A stretch of DNA of 64,000 nucleotides, from assembly GCA_030680835.1 (NCBI GenBank), contig JAUXUD010000001.1, positions 49,111 through 113,110 on the forward strand, written 5' to 3'. The DNA is from Bacteroidota bacterium. GTDB taxonomy: Bacteria > Bacteroidota > Bacteroidia > UKL13-3. A model generated the notes under the pieces. It did no database searches, had not been told where the DNA came from, and was given only the letters and a program-made list of their open reading frames with translations. The position numbers and the translations under genes were made by a program. This document shows positions 43,065 through 50,304 of this stretch, piece after piece (position 1 is the first letter of the stretch; every line of letters starts with the position of its first letter).

Positions 43065-43922
43065 ATGCAAATCAAAATTATTGAGTGCCCGAGAGACGCC
43101 ATGCAGGGTTTGCATGAATTTATACCCACAGAATCAAAAATTGCTTACATAAACGCGCTTCTTCGGGTGGGTTTCGACACCATAGATTTCGGAAGTTTTG
43201 TGTCGCCCAAAGCAATTCCGCAATTAAAAGATACGGCAAAAGTGCTTTCAAAACTTAATTTAACGGATACAAAAACCAAATTATTGGCGATTGTTGCCAA
43301 TTTAAGAGGTGCAAAAGAGGCAGTTTTACACCCCGAAATCACATATTTGGGATTTCCTTTTTCCATTTCAGAAACTTTTCAGAAGAAAAATACCAATAAA
43401 ACGATTCAGGAAGCATTGGAAACGCTTAAACATATTCAGGATTTATGCATAACTGAAAAGAAGGAACTGGTTGTGTATATTACCATGGCCTTTGGAAATC
43501 CTTACGGTGATGAACACGATATCGAATCCATTGTTCTGTCTGTTGAGCAATTAAATTCCATTGGAATTAAGATAATCAGTATGTCGGATACGGTGGGCAT
43601 CGGAAACCCGAAATCAATCGGAGAAGTTTTTGGCAGCATAATACCTTCCTTCCCTAATATTGAATTCGGTTTGCATTTGCATACTACACCCAATACCTAT
43701 TATGATAAAATTGATGCAGCCTTTACCCACGGATGCAGGCGTTTCGACTCGGTGATGCTGGGTTTGGGAGGTTGCCCCATGTCGGCATGTGAACTGGTTG
43801 GGAATCTGAGTACCGAAAGCTTGCTTGGTTATTTTGAAAGTAAACATATTGAAGTGCCGCTTAATGCCAGATTTTATCATGAAGCCTTAAGGAAAGCACA
43901 GCAAACTTTTCCATTTGTTTAA
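43065..43922 (+). CDS. Hydroxymethylglutaryl-CoA lyase-like enzyme
   Basis: TIM-barrel protein of 285 residues in the HMGL/DRE family. Key motifs are IECPRDAMQG (7-15 region, usually VGPRDGLQ), GLHLHTTPN (metal-binding HxH) and SVMLGLGGCPMS (catalytic Cys loop). The Arg-Asp, HxH and Cys are all present, so HMG-CoA cleavage to acetoacetate and acetyl-CoA (end of leucine breakdown) is plausible, although the PRDAMQG start is unusual. It lies 43 bases upstream of a second family member and probably shares its transcript. Confidence 0.85.
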   Translation: MQIKIIECPRDAMQGLHEFIPTESKIAYINALLRVGFDTIDFGSFVSPKAIPQLKDTAKVLSKLNLTDTKTKLLAIVANLRGAKEAVLHPEITYLGFPFSISETFQKKNTNKTIQEALETLKHIQDLCITEKKELVVYITMAFGNPYGDEHDIESIVLSVEQLNSIGIKIISMSDTVGIGNPKSIGEVFGSIIPSFPNIEFGLHLHTTPNTYYDKIDAAFTHGCRRFDSVMLGLGGCPMSACELVGNLSTESLLGYFESKHIEVPLNARFYHEALRKAQQTFPFV

Positions 43923-43965
43923 AAATCATTAACGTTGTAAAATAAATCTTAACAAACATCAATTT

Positions 43966-45015
43966 ATGAAGTATCCAAAAAAAGTCACCATTGGTGATAT
44001 TACTGTCAGAGATGGCTTTCAGCACGAAGAAAAGTATATCCCATTAGAAGCGAAAATTTGGTTATCAGAACAGTTGATACTGGCCGGATTTAAACATATT
44101 GAAGTTACCAATCTGGGCAATCCGGTTGGAATGCCCCAGTTTAAAGATTCTGATCTTTTATTAAAGGCAATCAGAAAAAGCAAAAAGATTAGTCACCTCT
44201 TAAAAGATGTCTCCGTTACCGCTGTTACCATCAGGGAGAAAGCAGCCGAACGGGCCATTGAACTGAAACAGGAAGGCGTAGGCCCCGACAGAATTCTGTT
44301 TATGGTTTCAACCAGTGAGTCGCACCACATTAAAAATTCGGGATTAAACCTGAATGATTATTGGAAAATGTGCGAAAAATACATCAAACTTGCCCATGAT
44401 GCGGGTATCAAAGTAAATGGAACTGTAAGTACCATTTGGGGTTGCCCTATTGAAGGTCCTACCGATTTAAAAAAGGCCGTTGAGTTTACAAAACGCTGGT
44501 TTGATATCGGTGCCAACGATGTTGAACATGCTGATCATGATGGTTCGGCATCACCCGACCGGACTTATAAATATTTCTCCATGCTCATGGATCAGTTTCA
44601 GAATCCGCAGAAACATATTGTTCACCTGCATACCACCAGAGGTTGGGGCATGGCCAATGTGCTTGCCGCATTGCAGGCCGGTATGACCAATTATGAATCT
44701 ACTTTGGGCGGAATTGGCGGGCAGCCTGCAAATTTTGTGAGCGGGGTACCTGTTAGTGGTACCGGAGCGTATTATTATAACGATCCGAGTCTTGCCGGTT
44801 TGGTTTCAACAGAAGATATGGTGGTAATGATGGATGAAATGGGCATTGAAACCAATCTGGATATTGATAAAGTTTTGGAACTGGGAAAAATGAACGAGAG
44901 AATTGTAGGCAGAAGATTGCGTTCAGAAGCAATTCAAACCGGAAGAATCCCAAAATCATTAACCGGACGCGGGACGGTTGTTAAAGAAATACCCAGACAG
45001 GTTGAAGAGAAATAA
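43966..45015 (+). CDS. HMGL-like pyruvate carboxyltransferase-domain protein
   Basis: TIM-barrel protein of 349 residues in the same superfamily as the previous gene. It has the DRE-type start ITVRDGFQHEEKYI and the metal pair HLHTTRGWG, but the loop that carries the lyase Cys reads STLGGIGGQPAN, so Cys is replaced by Gln. It is therefore unlikely to be a second HMG-CoA lyase and may use another acyl-CoA or keto acid. The 63 C-terminal residues (TNLDIDKVLELGKMNERIVGR) extend beyond typical HMGL. Confidence 0.8.
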   Translation: MKYPKKVTIGDITVRDGFQHEEKYIPLEAKIWLSEQLILAGFKHIEVTNLGNPVGMPQFKDSDLLLKAIRKSKKISHLLKDVSVTAVTIREKAAERAIELKQEGVGPDRILFMVSTSESHHIKNSGLNLNDYWKMCEKYIKLAHDAGIKVNGTVSTIWGCPIEGPTDLKKAVEFTKRWFDIGANDVEHADHDGSASPDRTYKYFSMLMDQFQNPQKHIVHLHTTRGWGMANVLAALQAGMTNYESTLGGIGGQPANFVSGVPVSGTGAYYYNDPSLAGLVSTEDMVVMMDEMGIETNLDIDKVLELGKMNERIVGRRLRSEAIQTGRIPKSLTGRGTVVKEIPRQVEEK

Positions 45016-45055
45016 GGTTTTATGCGTTTGTTTTGACGAAAATCTTTATATTGAA

Positions 45056-47512
45056 TTAAAACTTCACAACGATCTTCCCATTCTCATTTTTAAGCAACAC
45101 ACTTTGAACATGTGCTTTTTTTGCATCAATACCTTTTCCAATTGGGTCAAACTGTGTAATGCCCGGCATTAACTCCACGATTTCATTTTTTGTTGATGAT
45201 ACATTATTATTGATTCTGATACTTTGCAAAGCACCAAAACCATGCAGGTATAATTTGATGGTTTTGAATTTGGAAGCAAGGGTGCCTTCAACTGGTTCCA
45301 GAATCAGCTCCTTATTTTGAGCCTGAAATAAAAGGGTGCGTTTAAAAAATTTACCATTCAGGTAATCATAACCATCACCGGCATCTTCGTAATACACAAA
45401 GGTGCTGTTTTCCAATCCACTGTAAACATGTAAAAACAAGGTATCGGCAGGCTTTTCCATGGCCGATTGAACAACAGTTTGCATGGGAATTATACTACCC
45501 CCTTTAACAAATACAGGCAGGTTTTCCATAGCAGTTTCAACATATATTTCCTGCCTGCCTGTGTATGCCTGCTCGGTAAAAAAATGATACCAGTTACCTT
45601 CGGGTAAATACACTTTATTGATTTCTTTATAACTAACAACTGGGGCAACCAATATACCTTGTCCAAATAAATATTGATTCTGGTATTGTCCATTGTATAT
45701 CATGGGATCATATGTATAGTTAATGGACAAACTTCTGGCTACAGGCATTCCGGTTTGCGTTGCTTCATAAAAAGAGGAGTAAAGATACGGCATCAGTTTA
45801 TAGCGAAGCGAAATATAATTTCGTGCAATTTCTTCCACTTTTTCGCCATAACTCCAGGGTTCACTGTCTTTGGCATCAACCATTTTATGGCTTCTGAAAA
45901 ACGGACAAAAAGCACCAATGGCAATCCATTTTGCAAATAAAGCCTGAGAGGCATCACCGGCAAATCCTCCCACATCGTAACCTGCGTTTGCTACACCACT
46001 TAATCCCAAACTGTTCACCAGTCTGATACCCGCCAACATGTGGTCGTCTTCGGGTTTGTTATCGCCTGTCCAAACTGCCGAATAACGCTGTATTCCTGAG
46101 TATGCGGCGCGGGTTAAAATAAAAGGCCGTTTGCCATTAAGCAGCGTTTTGCTTCCATCATAGGTACTGCGGGCCATTTGCATACCATAAATATTATGCC
46201 ACCTGCGATGGGTAGATTTATTACCGTCAAAATCGGCTTCAACCAGGTCCGGAAATTTTTGACCCCAGGTTGCAGGTTCATTCATATCGTTCCAAAATCC
46301 ATCAATGCCATCGTTGATATAACCTTTAAAAGAATTCCCCCACCACAAACGGGTTTCGGGTTTTGTAAAATCAGGGAAATGACACCATCCTGGCCAAACC
46401 TGTCCGCTGTAATTGCTACCATCCGGATATTTCAAAAATAAATCCTTGCTGAGCCCTTCCTCATAGGCCTTATATCCTTTTTCAATTTTAATACCCGGAT
46501 CAACAATAACCACGTTTTTAAATCCCATACCTTCGAGTTCATCAAGCATGGATTTTGGTTTTGGAAAACGCTCGGAGTTCCATGTAAATATTTTATACTG
46601 ATCCATATAATGAATATCAAAATAAATTACATCAGAAGGAATTTTTTTATCCCTGAATGTTTTGGCCAGTGTGAGTACTTCCTTATCCGGATAATAACTG
46701 TATCTGCATTGCTGAAAACCGATACTCCATAAAGAGGGCAGTTCCATTCTACCCGTTAATTCGGTATACGAGTGAATAATTCCGGCAACCGATGAATTGG
46801 CAAAGAGGTAATAATTCATATCGCCATCTTCGCAGGTAAAAGAGCTGAACCGGTTATTGGAAGCCCCAAAATTGAAATGCGATTTATAGGTATTATCCAT
46901 AAACAAACCATACACCCGATTGTGGTGTATACCCATATAAAAAGGAATGGTAACATACAAGGGATCTCCATTTGAGGGATAGGCAAAATAATCGGTATTC
47001 CAGTTTGTATATCCTTCGCCTCTTCGGTCGAGGTTACCTGTTTTTTCTCCCAATCCGATGAATCGCTCTCCCTCCTGCATTTTCTTATAGGTAGTAGATT
47101 CTTCTCCGATCCAGGAGGTTCCAAAGGCAGGTTCATCTTCATTCAATACCTCATCTTTCAGGTTTAACAATTTGAAGCGCGCAGGATTTTTCGTAACAAT
47201 CAACTTACAGGAATCCGTGCTGAGCATATACGAATCTGCATTTTCTTTATAAGTAAAACCGGAATTCAAAGGTTTGGCAATTACTGCATAACTAAAATCA
47301 TCAAAGGTATTGTTTCTGCTGATATGAATACGGATGGTTGTTGGGGAGTATACGCTTACCCTTACACTTGCATTTGAAGTTTTGAATTCAATACCATCAT
47401 TTGTTTGTTTAATTGTTTTTATTTCATCCAAACTAACATTTAATTTTTGCGCCTGACTTTGATATCCTGAAGCAGAAAAAATCAAAACAAGATAAAGAGC
47501 AATCCGATTCAT
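45056..47512 (-). CDS. GH31 alpha-glucosidase, secreted
   Basis: Protein of 818 residues with a signal peptide (LYLVLIFSASGYQSQAQ). An N-terminal beta-sandwich (about 40-240) precedes a GH31 barrel with the nucleophile motif GFWNDMNEPATWG (around residue 405) and the later DVGGFAGD acid-region motif. C-terminal beta domains and a DUF5110-like domain follow (PIMQTVVQS... onward). It would cut terminal alpha-glucose from oligosaccharides in the periplasm. It shares an intergenic region, and a candidate operator, with the Nudix-type regulator gene. Confidence 0.93.
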   Translation of the reverse strand: MNRIALYLVLIFSASGYQSQAQKLNVSLDEIKTIKQTNDGIEFKTSNASVRVSVYSPTTIRIHISRNNTFDDFSYAVIAKPLNSGFTYKENADSYMLSTDSCKLIVTKNPARFKLLNLKDEVLNEDEPAFGTSWIGEESTTYKKMQEGERFIGLGEKTGNLDRRGEGYTNWNTDYFAYPSNGDPLYVTIPFYMGIHHNRVYGLFMDNTYKSHFNFGASNNRFSSFTCEDGDMNYYLFANSSVAGIIHSYTELTGRMELPSLWSIGFQQCRYSYYPDKEVLTLAKTFRDKKIPSDVIYFDIHYMDQYKIFTWNSERFPKPKSMLDELEGMGFKNVVIVDPGIKIEKGYKAYEEGLSKDLFLKYPDGSNYSGQVWPGWCHFPDFTKPETRLWWGNSFKGYINDGIDGFWNDMNEPATWGQKFPDLVEADFDGNKSTHRRWHNIYGMQMARSTYDGSKTLLNGKRPFILTRAAYSGIQRYSAVWTGDNKPEDDHMLAGIRLVNSLGLSGVANAGYDVGGFAGDASQALFAKWIAIGAFCPFFRSHKMVDAKDSEPWSYGEKVEEIARNYISLRYKLMPYLYSSFYEATQTGMPVARSLSINYTYDPMIYNGQYQNQYLFGQGILVAPVVSYKEINKVYLPEGNWYHFFTEQAYTGRQEIYVETAMENLPVFVKGGSIIPMQTVVQSAMEKPADTLFLHVYSGLENSTFVYYEDAGDGYDYLNGKFFKRTLLFQAQNKELILEPVEGTLASKFKTIKLYLHGFGALQSIRINNNVSSTKNEIVELMPGITQFDPIGKGIDAKKAHVQSVLLKNENGKIVVKF

Positions 47513-47576
47513 AATAAATTTTAATTAGTAAACAATAATACTAAAATAGGCGGTATTTTAAGCTGACAATTAAAAT

Positions 47577-47595
47577 AAATGTATAAAATACACTT
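47577..47595. promoter_or_regulatory. Candidate operator, AAATGTA-N5-TACACTT
   Basis: Inverted repeat with 7-base arms (one mismatch) and 5-base spacer in the divergent region between GH31 and the Nudix-type regulator. The perfect version AAGTGTA-N5-TACACTT occurs at 50236-50254. Confidence 0.55.
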
Positions 47596-47692
47596 ATTCA
47601 TGTAAAAATGTAAGATTATAGAAATTTATTTGTTGTAAAGAATTAACATTGCAAAATAAAAATTTCTTCTTTTGAAATAAGATTCAAAATCC

Positions 47693-48403
47693 ATGAAAAA
47701 TAATTCATTTAAAAACCATGTTTCTGTTGATTGTGTGATATTAGGCTATAACGAGAAAGAAAACAAAATGGAAGTTTTGCTGATTGAACAAAAGGAACCT
47801 TCAAAAAATTCAACCCATTTATATGTACCTCAATTTGCATTGCCCGGTGATTTGGTAAATGAGGAAGAAAGTCTGGATGCGGCAGCGGTGCGCGTTTTAA
47901 AAGAATTGACCCATGTTGTGGGCTTACGTTTACGCCAGTTTTTTTCATTTGGGGATCCGATGCGTGTGAAGCAGGAAAAAGATAAAGAGTGGTTAAAATT
48001 TTATCGTTCGGATCCGGATGCACGCGTTATTACTGTTTCGTATTATACATTGGTAAGAAAAGAATTTATTATTGCTGAACCGGGTTCATTTGCAAAAAAT
48101 GTAGTTTGGAAAAACATTAAGAGAATTCCTCCTCTTGCATTTGACCACAATTTAATACTTAAAAAAGCAATTGAAGATTTTCGATACAGAATATATGAAA
48201 ATGAAACTGCAAGACAATTGCTTCCTAAAAAATTTACTTTACGTCAGTTGCAAAATCTATATGAAGTTGTTTTAAACACTGAGTTCGACAAGCGTAATTT
48301 CATCAAGCGGATCAAGAAAGACACAGACCTGATTCCACTGGGAGAAAAGCAGATGGGAGTTTTGCGAAAACCTGCGCAGTTGTTTTCTTTCAAAACAAAA
48401 TAA
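47693..48403 (+). CDS. Nudix-fold transcriptional regulator (NrtR/AraR-like) of the glucan locus
   Basis: Protein of 236 residues. A Nudix domain (1 to about 145) is followed by a winged-helix-like C-terminal region (FTLRQLQNLYEVVLNTEFDKRNFIKRI). The Nudix box, normally GX5EX7REUXEEXGU, is here GDLVNEEESLDAAAVRVLKELTHVVG: the catalytic REUXEE part has become VLKELT. The domain is therefore probably a ligand sensor, as in NrtR and the Bacteroides arabinose regulator, rather than a hydrolase. It is flanked by GH31 and GH13-system genes, with the same inverted repeat in both divergent promoter regions, which suggests a local regulator of alpha-glucan use. Confidence 0.85.
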   Translation: MKNNSFKNHVSVDCVILGYNEKENKMEVLLIEQKEPSKNSTHLYVPQFALPGDLVNEEESLDAAAVRVLKELTHVVGLRLRQFFSFGDPMRVKQEKDKEWLKFYRSDPDARVITVSYYTLVRKEFIIAEPGSFAKNVVWKNIKRIPPLAFDHNLILKKAIEDFRYRIYENETARQLLPKKFTLRQLQNLYEVVLNTEFDKRNFIKRIKKDTDLIPLGEKQMGVLRKPAQLFSFKTK

Positions 48404-48404
48404 A

Positions 48405-48437
48405 TAAAAAAAGCCCTGATTAATCAGGGCTTTTTTA
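48405..48437. terminator. Bidirectional intrinsic terminator
   Basis: GCCCTGA (48413-48419) pairs with TCAGGGC (48424-48430) around a TTAA loop, with A-run before and T-run after. It lies between the convergent regulator and T9SS-protein genes. Confidence 0.92.
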
Positions 48438-48453
48438 TTTATTGGAATCTATT

Positions 48454-50178
48454 CTAATCGATTAACAATTTAACAGTACCTGTTTGGTTTTTATCATTAC
48501 TTACATTTACAAAATATAAACCCGGAGTTAATTCTTCCTTGTCGATACGTAAGGTATTGAATTTATAATTTGCATAAGAACGAACCACACGGCCTGCGAT
48601 ATCCATTATATTTATCTGATGGGTATTGGCATTGTCGTTAAATTCAACAACAGTATAGGTGCTTGTTGGATTTGGATACATGCGCATACTGCCTGTTAGT
48701 GATGCGATGTCATTTACACTAACGGTGCTCACTTTGCAACTGTTGTAAACATAGTATAAAGTAACCGGAGTGGCAGCGATTCTGGTGTACTTTCTGTTGA
48801 ACCCACCTACACCACTTGGCTCCAAACATCCTCTTTGCGTAGTGTCAGGATATGTTTCTTCACTGCTTCCTACCGATGAATCACCATTCATGAATTTATA
48901 GTTAAATACACCCGGGCAAACATTATTAATGGTTACCGAATATACTCCCGGCAATCCCGGTACAGCTGCCATACGCACCGCACCTGCCTGCCAGTTTGGA
49001 GTCTGGAAAGTTCCTTCAACATAAATGCGTCCTTGTGGATCGGGCGTTTCTTTGGTTAAGTCTACTTTAAAAGTAATCGCAGAAGGAGCGGGCTTAGTTG
49101 GACAATTACCAATGGTTCTTGAGTTAAAGCAATACAATGGAATGGTGTCAATTTTTTTCACTGCAAATAATCTGTTGTCTCCACCTTCCCAATTGGTATT
49201 GTTATTTTTATGGTAGCGGAATTTATAATTGATTTCACCTGAATCAAGTGTAATGGTTGTAGTATAAATTTTGCTGGTACCTATTGCAGCCAGTTTAATA
49301 CCTGCACCAAAATTGGTCAATGCAGCACCTGCACCTGCTACGGTAACTGAATCAAATCCACCATCACAGTCGGTATTGCTCATATCAACCATAAACTTAA
49401 CGGCATAAGTTGGAATGGGTGCACTCGGACATGCAACACACATAGCGAAACAAACTTTGGCAAGCGCTCTGCTTCCATTTGCAGGGTTAACAAGAACTCC
49501 CCTGTTACCACCAACATTACACGCACTGGGTACTGACTCATCAGAACCCCAGGCATTGCCATTTACATATTTAAATTCATAGGAACCGGAATCGAGATAT
49601 GCAATGTATTCATAAATTTTATTGTTGTTAAATAAATTAGACATACTTGTTTTCGTTGGATCCCAACCCTGAATACTGCCGGCAATATGAACACCGTTGG
49701 AACTCACCGATGCCTCTTTTTGCATATCAACGGCAAATCGGATTGCATATTTTCCTGCAGGTGCTTCACTGCTGAATTTAATTGCTGGAATAACAGTAGT
49801 ATCATTAGCAATGGAATCTACGTGAAACCAGCGATTGCCGTTTGACCCGCCATTGATTGCTGAACCTACCTGACTTAGTGTAGGTACACTTTCTGCCCCT
49901 GGCCAATCGTTGCCATTAATGAATTTAAATTCGTAACGGGCTTTAGCAGGAATATCAACAATAACAGAATAAATGTTTCCGCTGCCCCCATTTAACATGG
50001 CAGTTGCTGCAGGCATCCAATCTCCGCTGGCACCTGCTGCTGCCTGAAAATTCCCTGCAATATGAACGCCATTGGATCCTACAGTTTGCCCGGTCATATC
50101 AACCTGGAACTTCACTTTTTTTGCATACACCCCGGAACATATTCCAAGTGCAGCCGCAATAAGTAATAATTTTTTCAT
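48454..50178 (-). CDS. Secreted four-domain starch-binding-like protein with T9SS sorting domain
   Basis: Protein of 574 residues with signal peptide MKKLLLIAAALGICSGVYA. Four tandem copies of a CBM-like beta-sandwich lie at about 22-140, 145-255, 262-365 and 372-485, each with a KFxVDM start, VHIAG/VAGxF strand and a YEFKYINGN-W-G-E-VP segment. The last ~80 residues (MRMYPNPTSTYTVVEF ... LYFVNVSN) are a type A T9SS sorting domain. There is no catalytic domain. It probably binds alpha-glucan at the surface in the role of SusE/SusF. Its 5' region shares a perfect operator-like palindrome with the divergent amylase gene. Confidence 0.82.
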   Translation of the reverse strand: MKKLLLIAAALGICSGVYAKKVKFQVDMTGQTVGSNGVHIAGNFQAAAGASGDWMPAATAMLNGGSGNIYSVIVDIPAKARYEFKFINGNDWPGAESVPTLSQVGSAINGGSNGNRWFHVDSIANDTTVIPAIKFSSEAPAGKYAIRFAVDMQKEASVSSNGVHIAGSIQGWDPTKTSMSNLFNNNKIYEYIAYLDSGSYEFKYVNGNAWGSDESVPSACNVGGNRGVLVNPANGSRALAKVCFAMCVACPSAPIPTYAVKFMVDMSNTDCDGGFDSVTVAGAGAALTNFGAGIKLAAIGTSKIYTTTITLDSGEINYKFRYHKNNNTNWEGGDNRLFAVKKIDTIPLYCFNSRTIGNCPTKPAPSAITFKVDLTKETPDPQGRIYVEGTFQTPNWQAGAVRMAAVPGLPGVYSVTINNVCPGVFNYKFMNGDSSVGSSEETYPDTTQRGCLEPSGVGGFNRKYTRIAATPVTLYYVYNSCKVSTVSVNDIASLTGSMRMYPNPTSTYTVVEFNDNANTHQINIMDIAGRVVRSYANYKFNTLRIDKEELTPGLYFVNVSNDKNQTGTVKLLID

Positions 50179-50235
50179 TTGTTTTTTAGTTTTAAATCAA
50201 TTCGAATAAACAAATATTTTTAATAAAAAACAAAT

Positions 50236-50254
50236 AAGTGTAAAAAATACACTT
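50236..50254. promoter_or_regulatory. Candidate operator, perfect palindrome AAGTGTA-N5-TACACTT
   Basis: Seven-base perfect arms around AAAAA, centred between the divergent T9SS protein and amylase genes, 51-69 bp upstream of the amylase ATG. It matches the site at 47577-47595 in spacing and sequence. A TTG (50268) / TATTTTTT (50291) promoter-like pair lies just downstream. Confidence 0.6.
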
Positions 50255-50304
50255 TTTTTTTTTAGTCTTGCATATCCATTCTCAATCCGGTATTTTTTTC
50301 TGAT

